Assembly (NCBI GenBank): GCA_903231505.1
Contig: CAFBRK010000344.1
Coordinates: 18,379 to 82,378, forward strand
DNA from: Olavius algarvensis associated proteobacterium Delta 3
GTDB taxonomy: Bacteria; Desulfobacterota; Desulfobacteria; Desulfobacterales; CAFBRK01
Direction: 5' to 3'
DNA length: 64,000 bases
In this document: positions 51,387-60,667 of the stretch, piece after piece
How the letters are laid out: the number at the start of each line of letters is the position of its first letter
Position numbering within the stretch: position 1 is the first letter of the stretch
Notes under the pieces: model-generated
The model's database searches: none
Told to the model about the DNA's origin: nothing
What the model saw: only the letters and a program-made list of their open reading frames with translations
Made by a program: the position numbers and the translations under genes

Positions 51387-52013
51387 ATGTCTGTACGGTC
51401 CTATTTCATGGCCAAGTATTATGACGCCTCCATGAAGAAAATGGAAAGGGCCTGCCTGTCCAGATGGCGCTCCGAGCTCCTGTCGGATATCAGTGGGGAT
51501 GTTTTGGAGATTGGAAGCGGGACGGGCGCCAATTTACCGTATTATCCCCAATCCATACACCGTCTGGTGCTGTCTGAACCCGAATCCCACATGCGTGATC
51601 TTTTGAGGCAACATATCAACCAAACCCCCGGTGGCAAATGCACGGCCGAAAGTTCTTCTGCAGACAAGCTGAGTTTTCCCGACAATTCCTTTGATTCCGT
51701 TGTCTCCACGTTAGTTCTCTGTTCCGTTGATTCCCCGGACACGGCACTCCATGAAATAAAGCGTGTCTTGAAACCCGGCGGGAAACTTTACTTTATCGAA
51801 CATGTGCTGGCCAAGGATGCCCCCCATTTGATAAAATGGCAAAGACTGGTGCAGCCTTTATGGAGGTACATGTGCGGAAATTGCCACACCGCCCGTGATA
51901 CGGAACGGCATATCTCCGATGCCGGTTTCACATTCGAGACACTTGAGAAATTACACGCATCCGGTGCCCCGTCTCTGGTCTCGCCGACAATAAAAGGTGT
52001 CGCCAAAAGGTAA
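51387..52013 (+). CDS. Class I SAM-dependent methyltransferase
   Basis: This 208-residue protein has the SAM-binding motif I VLEIGSGTGANLPYY, an acidic motif II SEPESHM, ADKLSFPDNSFDSVVSTLVLCS and the LKPGGKLYFIEHV strand-loop of Methyltransf_11 proteins. The C-terminal YMCGNCHTARDTE part resembles METTL7-like enzymes that methylate small molecules, perhaps thiols. ATG 51387 has gggaggcgg upstream. It is a single gene; the substrate is unknown. Confidence 0.9.
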   Translation: MSVRSYFMAKYYDASMKKMERACLSRWRSELLSDISGDVLEIGSGTGANLPYYPQSIHRLVLSEPESHMRDLLRQHINQTPGGKCTAESSSADKLSFPDNSFDSVVSTLVLCSVDSPDTALHEIKRVLKPGGKLYFIEHVLAKDAPHLIKWQRLVQPLWRYMCGNCHTARDTERHISDAGFTFETLEKLHASGAPSLVSPTIKGVAKR

Positions 52014-52058
52014 AAATCGAATGATTTGTGCATGGTATCCGAAATTGCCGGGTAACCA

Positions 52059-52823
52059 TTGTTTTTTCAAACCAGTTTCTTTGTAATTTCTTGTAATTAT
52101 GTGATAAAATATTATATGCCCGACGGCACGGAAGTTGCTCATGTTCTGTTTGGTCAATCCGACCCCAATCAGACAGGTAAAAGAATCATCATGGACGACA
52201 GCGCACACCTATACCCGGTAAAAAATATACCGGACATCCACACGTGGGAGGCGTTAGCGCTTTTCAAGAAACGGGCAGAAGAATTCATTCATATCCAGGA
52301 TAGTATTGCACCGGAAAGTAACAGACATCGCTGGGCAACATTTGAACAACAGATGTGCACCGAAGATTCCCATATTCCCAGCGATGAAACTCTCAAATTT
52401 TTTTATGATGCATTTCGATTCTGTTATGCGAAGCAGGAGGCATCGAATTTTCAAAATATCACTGGCATTATTTCAAAAGTCACGATCGGGGAGCATGAAC
52501 GTGCCTATCTGGAGAGCCTCAAATTTCAATGGAATGTCGCCGAAACCCGAATCTTCACAGATTCTTTGGTGGACAGGGATATCAGTGGCAAAGAAATAAT
52601 GGACCTGTGGTTTGAAGAAGAATGTGATCATTGTGATCGTGAAGAGAAGGAACGGCTGTATATTTCAAGGAACCTGCAGTGCGACGAGGCATCACGGGTG
52701 TTTTTGTTTCAGACAGTCCTTGCTGCGGGGGAACCTCTCCGCTTGTTGTACGATGTGATTGAACCGCTGGCTTCAGAAAATCTTGTCGTGAGTGTGCCCG
52801 ATTTTTTCATCTCCTGCGCGTAG
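52059..52823 (+). CDS. Unknown protein, Cys/Asp/Glu-rich middle
   Basis: The frame gives up to 254 residues; internal starts at 52116 (MPDGTEVAHV) and 52191 (MDDSAHLYPV) are more likely, as the first 19 codons are hydrophobic-aromatic and lack a site. The body is helical and soluble, with EEECDHCDREEKERL and ESNRHRWATFEQQM. No family is recognised. The neighbouring methyltransferase is on the same strand, 45 bp upstream, but coupling is not shown. Confidence 0.5.
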   Translation: MFFQTSFFVISCNYVIKYYMPDGTEVAHVLFGQSDPNQTGKRIIMDDSAHLYPVKNIPDIHTWEALALFKKRAEEFIHIQDSIAPESNRHRWATFEQQMCTEDSHIPSDETLKFFYDAFRFCYAKQEASNFQNITGIISKVTIGEHERAYLESLKFQWNVAETRIFTDSLVDRDISGKEIMDLWFEEECDHCDREEKERLYISRNLQCDEASRVFLFQTVLAAGEPLRLLYDVIEPLASENLVVSVPDFFISCA

Positions 52824-53114
52824 CACAAAAATTAGCACGATACCTTTTCGTGTCGCGATCACGTGCCTTCTGCTTTTAACAAAAACGGTCCTGATGACCC
52901 CACCCCTGTCGCGTCTCCGTTTTTTCGTTCCATTGGTTTCCGGTGACACCTTGCTCAAATTTCAGCGAGGCAGACGTCGGATAGGTTCACCAGCACCCCT
53001 TATACCGAGCTTGATTCCTCAAAAGCACGCTTTACTTTCAACTAATCTCTTATAAAAGCACGAGTCGTGAAGCTAATCATCGATTCGAAACCGATACCGG
53101 AAGGGTAATATGAA

Positions 53115-53930
53115 ATGCCATTGATTACGGTAACCGACAGTTCCGGCAGTGGCGGATTTGAAGTCGCAAAACGGGTGGCCGAGAACTTAGGCGTAGAGGT
53201 TTTCGATGATAAGCGGCTTCAGGTGATCGTAACACAAACAGGAGCGTCCGCCGGAATCGACGTTGATTCCGACAAGCAGACACCGGGATTTTGGGAACGC
53301 CTTCTCAGCCGCGAACCAAAAGTATACTTAGATACCATGGAAGCGGCCGTATACGATATTGCTCGCAGGGGCGACGGGGTGATTATCGGGCACGGCAGTC
53401 AGATGCTGCTACAGGATTTCGACTGTGCCTTTCACGTGCGGTTGCTTGCCGATTTTAGAGCTCGAGTGGACAATTTGGTGATCAGCCAGGGAATGGACCA
53501 GGTCGCGGCCGCAAATCTCATCACAAATTCCGATAAAAACCAGAAGAGTTTTTTCCACTATGCCTTTAAAATCGATTTGGATACGCTATCCCTTTACGAC
53601 CTGGTCATTAACATGGGTAAACTGAAACCGGGAACGATCGCGAATCTGATCGTAGGAGCGGTTCAATCAGAAGATATCCGATCGTGCGATCTGGATGCAC
53701 TGTCCTCCATGAAACGACTGTCACTTGAGAGAACTATCCATGCCGAATTGCTTGAACACAATATCGATGTCAGCACCCTTAACATAGCGGTACCCCAGGT
53801 CGGGACAGCAAATATAACCGGTGGGGCGGTATCCCAAGACGAAAAAAAGCGCATACCGGGAATCGTCGAGAAGGTGCAGGGCATATCCCAGGTAAACGCT
53901 GACATAACCGTTTGGGTGTACCCGTTGTGA
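53115..53930 (+). CDS. Cytidylate-kinase-like protein with C-terminal BON-like domain
   Basis: This 271-residue protein starts MPLITVTDSSGSGGFEVAKRVAENLG, where the GSGG stretch matches the loop of the cytidylate-kinase-like (AAA_26) family. GHGSQMLL and FHVRLLADFRAR follow as in that family. The last 70 residues (ERTIHAELLEHNIDVSTLNIAVPQVGTANITGG...) have the layout of a BON domain, usually found in envelope proteins. True phosphotransfer is unproven; the usual Lys of a P-loop is missing. The fusion hints at a signalling or scaffold role. Confidence 0.7.
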   Translation: MPLITVTDSSGSGGFEVAKRVAENLGVEVFDDKRLQVIVTQTGASAGIDVDSDKQTPGFWERLLSREPKVYLDTMEAAVYDIARRGDGVIIGHGSQMLLQDFDCAFHVRLLADFRARVDNLVISQGMDQVAAANLITNSDKNQKSFFHYAFKIDLDTLSLYDLVINMGKLKPGTIANLIVGAVQSEDIRSCDLDALSSMKRLSLERTIHAELLEHNIDVSTLNIAVPQVGTANITGGAVSQDEKKRIPGIVEKVQGISQVNADITVWVYPL

Positions 53931-54032
53931 TCCCAAATTGTCGGAGGGCTTCCTTTTCCGCGAATACTTCTTTCCTATACGCCTTCCATTTTGAAACCCT
54001 CTACAAACGGATGATCGGCGTCCATCGGGGGA

Positions 54033-54374
54033 ATGATGATTACGGATTCAGCCTTCATAAGAACCACCCGTCAGCTTTGGAAACTTGTTGCGGCCCTGTT
54101 ATGTCCAATTATTCTTGGGCTGGCGGTGATCTATCAGGAGGTGTTCGGGGAAGGGATTGCGGCCTTTCAGGATACACTCATCCCCCTTACGGTAATCGCC
54201 TTTGTCGGCTTTGCCTGGGGGTGCTTGTCCATAACATGCCCCCGGTGTCATTGTCGGCTACTGTCGGAAACCGTCAGCCAGCACAGCTTCCTGTCCTGGG
54301 TGCGGTGGTTCATTTCCTTTACGGAATGCCCGAAGTGTCATTTTTCGCCCATACATGGCGGAAAGGCCAGATAG
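54033..54374 (+). CDS. Small membrane protein with zinc-ribbon cysteines
   Basis: This 113-residue protein has two hydrophobic segments (LVAALLCPIILGLAVIY, TLIPLTVIAFVGFAWG). Two Cys pairs follow, CPRCHC and ECPKCHF, in a zinc-ribbon layout. It starts at ATG 54033 with gggggaa upstream. The metallophosphoesterase gene is 70 bp downstream on the same strand. No family name can be given with confidence. Confidence 0.6.
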   Translation: MMITDSAFIRTTRQLWKLVAALLCPIILGLAVIYQEVFGEGIAAFQDTLIPLTVIAFVGFAWGCLSITCPRCHCRLLSETVSQHSFLSWVRWFISFTECPKCHFSPIHGGKAR

Positions 54375-54444
54375 CCTGGATGGGACCATTCCGCGGTATC
54401 GGGAAACATTTGCTACAGCGCCACATTATTAAGACAGGTTCGAT

Positions 54445-55338
54445 ATGGTTTTCCGTCCAGCTGTGACACAGAAGCTGACTCGCCGCGGATTCTTCAAATA
54501 CGGCTTGCGGCTTTCCGTCCTGGGACTTCTGGGGTTTGGGTTCTCCGGCCGAAACAACATTGAAACCAAACAGCTCAACCTTCGATTCGCCAATCTGCCT
54601 GAAGCCTTCGATGGTTTTCGGATCGTGCAGATTTCCGATCTGCACGCCAGTTTCTGGGTGGGGAAAAGGTATCTTGATCGGGTCATTGCCCGGGTGAACA
54701 CACTGAACAAGGACCTGGTCGTCATTACGGGCGATATCATCACCGGTTCGGTAAACGATTTCTGGAAACGCTGGCTGCCAAGCGCCGGCGGCGGCTACAT
54801 TCCAGTGGTCACGGACGTGCTAACGCGGTTGAATGCCGGGCCAAGATTCGCGGTTCTGGGTAACCATGACCAATGGGACGGTAAGGAAACCGAAACGCAA
54901 CTCGTGGGCGAACTGGAACGCATCGGCATCGATGTCCTACGTAATCGATCCAAAACAATAAACCGGGGAAAAGATCGAATCACCATCGCCGGGACGGACG
55001 ATGTCTGGTTCACTTACGATATCGACCGGGCGCTGAAGGGTGTTCCGACCGGTAACTTTACCATCGTGCTTTGCCATTCTCCGGACGTCCGGGAAGACCT
55101 CGACACAGGATCCAAGGTTGAACTCGTTCTCTGCGGTCACACCCACGGTGGGCAGGTCGCTGTTCCATTTCTTTCTCACCATTTCATTCCGATCAAAAGG
55201 CCGAAACGCTATCTGGCGGGCCTGGTCAAGGAACGCTATGGATATACCTATGTGAATCGTGGCATCGGGACGCTTGTTTTCCCGCTTCGGATCGGCGCCC
55301 CGCCTGAAATAACGTCCATTAAACTAATCCGGGCATAA
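54445..55338 (+). CDS. Exported metallophosphoesterase (YkuE/YaeI-like)
   Basis: This 297-residue calcineurin-like phosphoesterase has motifs QISDLHAS, ITGDIITG, LGNHDQWDG, LCHSPDV and CGHTHGGQ, a complete metal-binding set. The N-terminus TRRGFFKYGLRLSVLGLLGFG has a twin-arginine signal, as in YkuE. Family members act on phospholipid-type or UDP-sugar substrates near the membrane. The start at 54445 has a weak site. The zinc-ribbon membrane protein upstream may be cotranscribed. Confidence 0.92.
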   Translation: MVFRPAVTQKLTRRGFFKYGLRLSVLGLLGFGFSGRNNIETKQLNLRFANLPEAFDGFRIVQISDLHASFWVGKRYLDRVIARVNTLNKDLVVITGDIITGSVNDFWKRWLPSAGGGYIPVVTDVLTRLNAGPRFAVLGNHDQWDGKETETQLVGELERIGIDVLRNRSKTINRGKDRITIAGTDDVWFTYDIDRALKGVPTGNFTIVLCHSPDVREDLDTGSKVELVLCGHTHGGQVAVPFLSHHFIPIKRPKRYLAGLVKERYGYTYVNRGIGTLVFPLRIGAPPEITSIKLIRA

Positions 55339-55804
55339 CCGTCGCAACCATAAAATCCCTATTCGGTGATATGTCGTCTCGAGGCGCAGGATCATTACTG
55401 TCCCCATGTGATCGTATCCAAAGGGTGCACAGAAAAATGTGCAAGGTGCACATTTCACTATGCATCGCCCCGGGGTATGAAACCTTTTCTCTGTGATATT
55501 TTAAAGGGTTACATGCCTGGTATATATCTCGCACGGTAACCTATGGTGTTTGTCAAACCATGCTCCGTTTGAGCATCAAGCGTTTTCACCAACAGCGTGC
55601 CGGGGGATCCGGACCTCGACATGCCCGGCGCCGGAATCGAAACAGGGCGCTCAGATTGGAAGTCGATGCCGCTTCCGAGGATTCTGCCGGTTATAACCCG
55701 GTACACAATCCACAACCGGGAACGGACCGCTTACAGGTGCTACAACCGGTATCCTGAATCGATCCGGGCCAACGCACGACATATCGGAGCAGAGGGAGGA
55801 GAAC
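55339..55804. other. Intergenic region with short inverted repeat
   Basis: No gene is present. The perfect inverted repeat aaatgtgca-agg-tgcacattt (55433-55453) follows a tgcacagaaaa motif shared with 39751. An aatcgaaacagggcgctc...gaagtcgatgcc stretch (55634-55670) resembles one at 42761. The end carries the gagggaggag site of the next gene. Confidence 0.5.
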
Positions 55805-56851
55805 ATGAATGCGCTGCAGATCGCTCTGGCCCTTGCCGTCAGCATGCTCATTTTTTCGACACTCGCCACGATGGTTGTCGAAATGTTCCATAAATTGCTG
55901 GGTTCACGACGTCGGGGGCTCAAGAAGATGCTTGAAGCCTTCTACGAGAACGAAGTGAAGCAACGGCTACAGGCCCTGATCCAGCGAGGCGGAGTTGCGG
56001 TGGAAGATATGCCCGAATTTATCCAAACGATAACACTGAAGGCAGGTGACACCAGCGTCACCACCATAGAATTCGTCCGTAGACTGGCCGACACGGAGAT
56101 CGGTAAACGCATCGGACGGCGTGCGGACAATGAGGTCGACGTTCTTATCGACGGGGTGGCCGAACGCTACGAGGAATACGGACGGCAGGCCAGTCAGCTA
56201 TTTCGCAGATATTCCCAGATCGGTACGGTGGTTGTGTCGATGGTTGTCGCGTTGTGCCTCAACATCAATGTTCTGGTAATATTCCGAACTTTTCAAAGCA
56301 ACGAGACACTGACACGGACCGTGGCGCTCCAGGCCCAGCAGGCCATGGCCGCCTACAAGGTTCAAGCAGAAATACTGAGAACCACCCAATCTCGGGATTT
56401 GGACATAACGGCAGTGGATATGGACCTCGATGATTTAAAGGCGAGTGTGAAAAAATTTAACGATGCCCTGGCCAAAGCGGAAAAACTGGGTTTGCCGATA
56501 GGCTGGTCAGACGATAAAATTTTCAACGCATCAGACATAGAACCGCTGGGGTGGTTTGTTTGGACGCTCACCACCCTGCTCACCGGTTTCCTGATCGGAT
56601 TGGGGGGCCCTTTCTGGTATGACGTGGTCAAACGCCTGACGCCGGTCACCCAGCTGGCCGGTGCGCTGGTTCGACCGCCTCCGGCCACAGACGACGCCGG
56701 CAAACGGACGACGCCCAAACGGGGCGGACCCCCGATGGTTCCGGAAGATCCCAAAATCGCATTTAAAACAGCGATTCGCGCCAATCGTATTCTTGACACG
56801 ATGGATGCCGAATCCGGCGGGTTCCTGGGGCCTAAAGCCCTGCGCCTGTAA
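55805..56851 (+). CDS. Unknown inner-membrane protein (first gene of a three-gene operon)
   Basis: This 348-residue protein has three hydrophobic segments: residues 4-26 (IALALAVSMLIFSTLATMVV), about 140-160 (IGTVVVSMVVALCLNINVLVIF) and about 255-275 (FVWTLTTLLTGFLIGLGGPFWY). A long helical soluble stretch (about 30-140) follows the first. The C-terminal tail is basic and Pro-rich. The gaggaggag site precedes ATG 55805. It is 20 bp upstream of the next gene. No family is recognised. It may be a membrane anchor for its two partners. Confidence 0.75.
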   Translation: MNALQIALALAVSMLIFSTLATMVVEMFHKLLGSRRRGLKKMLEAFYENEVKQRLQALIQRGGVAVEDMPEFIQTITLKAGDTSVTTIEFVRRLADTEIGKRIGRRADNEVDVLIDGVAERYEEYGRQASQLFRRYSQIGTVVVSMVVALCLNINVLVIFRTFQSNETLTRTVALQAQQAMAAYKVQAEILRTTQSRDLDITAVDMDLDDLKASVKKFNDALAKAEKLGLPIGWSDDKIFNASDIEPLGWFVWTLTTLLTGFLIGLGGPFWYDVVKRLTPVTQLAGALVRPPPATDDAGKRTTPKRGGPPMVPEDPKIAFKTAIRANRILDTMDAESGGFLGPKALRL

Positions 56852-56871
56852 CACCCAAGATAAGAGGAATC

Positions 56872-58734
56872 ATGAATCCAACACTCATCGTCTTTGGGAT
56901 TCAAGCGGTATTGAGAGCCGCCCAGGCCGGAGCCGATCTTTACGGAGAACACGCTCGTGATCGCAAGGTTTTCCTCCCGAACCTGGAATTGCCGCCGGGA
57001 TCCCCGTCTGTTCAGTTACATCAGTTCCTTATGGAAAATCCCCAGCTTGCGAGCCGTGATCCCGAGTTGTCCCGGATCTGGGACGCTGAGCACGGAGAGC
57101 TCACCACGACGAAAGCGGAAATGATCGATGCGGCCTATGCCGTCATGCTCCAGCACAAGGCAAAGCTTCAGCTGATCAGCGCCGGTAGAGGTGAAAACGA
57201 TGCGGAACGTGAGGCCGAGATGCTCGCCGCCGGGCGCATGGTCGAGCAATGGCGCGAAGACCGTAAACCGCCCAGCGCGATTATCCGGATGGCATTGACC
57301 CTGACAGACATCGGTCTGGAATTTGTTGCGTCGGATCCGTCGATTCTGGGGGTGGGCAGCCGGGGCGAAAAGATGATTGTTGCCTTTGCCAAAAACATGT
57401 CCGCCCTGATTCCGGATGATGTGGCGGCTTTTGGCCCCAAGACGGACTTCGCCGACCGGTTGCTGGGCATCTTTCTCAGGGCCGGACTGGGAGCCCTCTC
57501 AGGTAATTCTGATACGGTGATTAAAGATGAGAATATTGCCAAACTCCTGGCCGGCGTTACCAGACCCATCGTCGATGCGCTTCCGGAATCCATTGTCGAA
57601 CAGATCCATTACCGTGATCTCGTCGATGCCCTTGCAGGACCCGCGGCCGAAGCGGCCTTTAATTTGTTGGCAGAGAACACCGAGACCTACCTCGGTAAAG
57701 ATTTCGCCAATGACACGGCGCTGGGTGCGGTGACATCTGCCCTGTTCGAAGAGATCCAGGTTACTTCCCACGGGGGCACCATCGTCGATGTATTCAGCGA
57801 GCAAGGATTGATTCGGCTCTATCAGGCCGGTCTCGGCGTTGCCGTGGAAAGACCAGGCCTGTTCATCGGAGACGACGGTTCCGCAGAGACCGACCTCTTC
57901 GGGGACCTGTTGAGCGGCACCGCTTCGACGCTGCGTGCAAACCCGCGTTTCGAAGGGCCCATCGGCGCATCCCTAGCTGCCATGGCCGTGGCGGCGGTGG
58001 GACACCATGCGCCCGCACTCTTGAGGCTCAATCCGGATGAACCCTGGGAAAACGTCGCCGTGGCGGCCCTGGCACAGATCACGACAGGCCTGACGGAAGC
58101 ATTGGACAATATGGATGCCAACGGTTTACCCAAGGGCGCTTTGAAGCTTTTCAACGATGAACAGTTGCTCGAGCTTGGGCGGGTCGTGCTGGCACAAGTG
58201 GCCCGAACACCGGGAATGTTGGGTGTCCAGCGGTCGGAGCTGCAGATGATCGTCGCCGGTATGGCAGAGGCCATGGCCCGGGATGACAATCTGCTCCTCT
58301 CGGGCGACGAGTGGATACACATCGCCGGTGTTGCCGCCCGGAAAGCGGCGTCCAATCCGGGACGGCTGTTTGGGCTGTCCACGGACGACCAGGGGCGCGC
58401 GCTGGCCGTGACGGTCATCACATCGGTATTGAAGGTGGCCGGAGAAACCTGGTCCGCCGCCGGCCGGGCAGATCGCCCACTGCTTTTTGGCGAAACGCTG
58501 GAGTCGGCACTGGAATCGGTCATAGAGGGGCTCGCCGGCAACGTGACGGCCGTGGCCCGGGAACCGGAAGTCGTTGACCGGTTCCTGCAGAGGCTACTGG
58601 CGGATGCGTCGGCAAACCCGGACAAATACGGCAGCGGGGGGCTGTTAAATGTGTTCCGAACGTTTATCGGCAGGGTTCTGGCAAGCGGCACGCTACCCAC
58701 CGATGCGGAAATCGACACCGCCCTGTCTGAATAG
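56872..58734 (+). CDS. Unknown large helical protein (second gene of operon)
   Basis: This 620-residue protein is nearly all-helical by composition, Ala-rich, with no signal peptide beyond a weak start (IVFGIQAVLRAAQAGADLYG). Repeated pieces such as FADRLLGIFLRAGLGAL, AVAALAQITTGLTEALD and AVTVITSVLKVAGETW suggest several similar helical modules. No catalytic motif is seen. A ribosome-binding site (aagagg) lies just before ATG 56872. The gene ends 11 bp before the lipoprotein gene. It is soluble or associated with the membrane protein; role unknown. Confidence 0.75.
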   Translation: MNPTLIVFGIQAVLRAAQAGADLYGEHARDRKVFLPNLELPPGSPSVQLHQFLMENPQLASRDPELSRIWDAEHGELTTTKAEMIDAAYAVMLQHKAKLQLISAGRGENDAEREAEMLAAGRMVEQWREDRKPPSAIIRMALTLTDIGLEFVASDPSILGVGSRGEKMIVAFAKNMSALIPDDVAAFGPKTDFADRLLGIFLRAGLGALSGNSDTVIKDENIAKLLAGVTRPIVDALPESIVEQIHYRDLVDALAGPAAEAAFNLLAENTETYLGKDFANDTALGAVTSALFEEIQVTSHGGTIVDVFSEQGLIRLYQAGLGVAVERPGLFIGDDGSAETDLFGDLLSGTASTLRANPRFEGPIGASLAAMAVAAVGHHAPALLRLNPDEPWENVAVAALAQITTGLTEALDNMDANGLPKGALKLFNDEQLLELGRVVLAQVARTPGMLGVQRSELQMIVAGMAEAMARDDNLLLSGDEWIHIAGVAARKAASNPGRLFGLSTDDQGRALAVTVITSVLKVAGETWSAAGRADRPLLFGETLESALESVIEGLAGNVTAVAREPEVVDRFLQRLLADASANPDKYGSGGLLNVFRTFIGRVLASGTLPTDAEIDTALSE

Positions 58735-58745
58735 GAGGCATACTT

Positions 58746-59543
58746 ATGAAAAAACTCTCAGTCCGGTTTGCCCTCCCCATTGTTGTGGTACTGCTGGCGG
58801 GATGCGCCACCGTGGAAGATGTGCGGCGTGCGTCAGATCTTATCCGCACCGACAACGAACTCACCCGGCTTCTGGTTGAGGTACGTCCCCAGGATCAGGC
58901 CGGTTCGGCAATCTATTTGAGCGGTCTGGCGACCCAGGCCAAAGATGACGCCGACGCATTGAAGGACGAAAAGGGAAAAGAATCCGATGCCATCGCATAC
59001 TATCGGATTGCCGCAACGGCCTACTGGCGAAGCGGTAACCCCGAGGTCGTGAACGCCCTTTTCGAGGTGTCCAATACCGGCACAGATTTATGTGCCAAAT
59101 TGGGTGATCAGGCCCCGGATCGGGACTGCTTGTTCCTGAGACTCGTCATCCCCTTTGCGGGTCTGGAGGCCAACGCCAACGGAAAAGGCCTGTCGGGCTT
59201 GCTGGCCAGTGTGGATTTCAATGACAGGGACGAGACTGTCAGAGAGATCGACACCATGAAAGAGATTGGAGCGTCGTTGAGCCAGTCCAAAACGCTGGTC
59301 GAAAAAATCTTTGCGGTGGGAAAAGATGACCGTCTCATCTCTCATCCCGGTATGCGCGAATATTACTGCATAAACGCCAAAAACGCTTTCCGCTATTATG
59401 ATTCGACTGCCGGCATATTTGTGACCAAGGTCAACGAATTTCACCAGACCATCACAGACAACAATCCTGCCCTGGGGATCGATGTCGCGACGGCGCGTCA
59501 GATGCGAAAGCTGGACCCGGGGGTTCCGGAATACTGTCGGTAG
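58746..59543 (+). CDS. Unknown lipoprotein (third gene of operon)
   Basis: This 265-residue protein has a lipoprotein signal with lipobox LLAGC (Cys about 21). The mature part is helical with a TPR-like look (AIYLSGLATQAKDDADAL, AIAYYRIAATAYWRSGN) and several Cys (DRDCLFL, EYYCINAK, PEYCR). The taggaggca site precedes ATG 58746. It would sit in the outer or inner membrane facing the periplasm. With the two upstream genes it spans the envelope. Function unknown. Confidence 0.75.
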   Translation: MKKLSVRFALPIVVVLLAGCATVEDVRRASDLIRTDNELTRLLVEVRPQDQAGSAIYLSGLATQAKDDADALKDEKGKESDAIAYYRIAATAYWRSGNPEVVNALFEVSNTGTDLCAKLGDQAPDRDCLFLRLVIPFAGLEANANGKGLSGLLASVDFNDRDETVREIDTMKEIGASLSQSKTLVEKIFAVGKDDRLISHPGMREYYCINAKNAFRYYDSTAGIFVTKVNEFHQTITDNNPALGIDVATARQMRKLDPGVPEYCR

Positions 59544-60250
59544 GTGACCCGTCGGTCGAATCGAGACACTTATAACATCACGACCGGTTATTCGAACGGC
59601 ATCCCGATGTACCCGGTCGTTGCGCAATCCGTTATTATCTTTCGGCTTTTTATTTATCTTCCATAGCGATTTTCAGAATTCCGTTCCGAAACCGGACTCC
59701 ACACCCTGGCCCCTACCTTCAATCGGAACATATTTTTGGCAACTGCTATAAAAATTAGTCGCCTGCAGCTTTCTTTGAAGTGCATGGGTACCGAGCATGG
59801 AATGGACTGTCCAGGATTTGTGAGGTGCTTTTTTCACAGGTTGGGAAAAAAAATACATAAACCGGGAATGACATCCTGACGCGCCAGGGGGGTGCCATCA
59901 AGATAAGAACCGAGGGGTTGACCTGCTCCGTCGAAGACGACGGATCGTGAACTCACCAGGTGCAGAATTGACCAGGCGGAATATCGCGTTTACGGTAATT
60001 CCCAAACACCTGTTTACATCGCGATCATTCCAGTCTTGAAAACGTTTTCCGTCTGGAAAGCGGGTTTCCGTAAAATCCCCGGGTTCTTCTTTTCTCACGC
60101 TATTTCCGTTCGACGCATTTGCTTCGAAATCCTTGACATTTTGATATCATGGTGACGGCTCACCGATGAACATGTTTTGCACGATTATTGCTTTCAAAAA
60201 AGGCAGGCCAGCGGAATGATTCGGCAATAGGAGCAGGAGGGGGTGCCGAA
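59544..60250. other. Intergenic region with dispersed repeat copy C
   Basis: No gene is present over 700 bases. Bases 59665-59750 are an inverted copy of the 85-bp repeat at 17638. A gaattcaccaggtgcag stretch and a short run of a-rich sequence follow. Nothing else is supportable. Confidence 0.5.
59665..59750 (-). repeat. Dispersed 85-bp repeat, copy C
   Basis: Its reverse complement reads tatagcagttgccaaaaata at one end and cggaacggaattctgaaaat at the other, matching copy A at 17638-17722 at both ends and diverging in the centre. It shows that the element is mobile or amplified in this genome. Confidence 0.7.
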
Positions 60251-60466
60251 GTGAAAAATGCAGAATCAGGTACGCGTTCTGGAAAAGACCGACGCAGGGT
60301 ATTTGTACTTGGCAACGATGTGCCCAAACGACGGGTACTGAAGGAAAGAAGAGGGCACCCGGAAAGAAGAAAAGGATGGGTCCGAGTGAATAAATGGGCG
60401 AGCGTGTACTTGCCGGATCTGAAGATTGCAAAATTTCTCCTGAATGATGGCCGGTTAGCCAGCTGA
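60251..60466 (+). CDS. Small basic protein, 71 residues
   Basis: GTG 60251 is preceded by aggaggggg (about 60235-60243), so it is a better start than ATG 60188. The protein is rich in Arg/Lys with repeated RR pairs (KDRRRVFVLGN, KRRVLKERRG, PERRKGW). RxxxR/ERR-rich short proteins of this kind often occur in Desulfobacterota, but I cannot name a family. Nucleic acid or membrane binding is only inferred from charge. Confidence 0.45.
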   Translation: MKNAESGTRSGKDRRRVFVLGNDVPKRRVLKERRGHPERRKGWVRVNKWASVYLPDLKIAKFLLNDGRLAS

Positions 60467-60667
60467 CGCCGCATTGTGAGCATCAGGGGCCGTGACCAGC
60501 GGAAGAGCCTGACTGTTTCAGGAATCCAACACAATAGGGCCGGGTTGCCTTGGTTAAGGTGATTCGGCTTTTGTTTTGACCCATGGATCGTTGCGCAGCT
60601 TCCGGGTCTGCAAAACCACGGATCGCCATTCTACGCTTCATTCAATGTTCAGATAAAGGGGTATGCT

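Noticed and set aside
52792..53055. 87-residue plus-strand frame
   Set aside because: No site, Ser/Pro/Leu-rich, overlaps the end of the 52059 gene in another frame.
57822..58718. 298-residue minus-strand frame opposite the helical protein gene
   Set aside because: Ser/Ala/Pro-rich antisense shadow of a GC-rich gene, without its own start signals.
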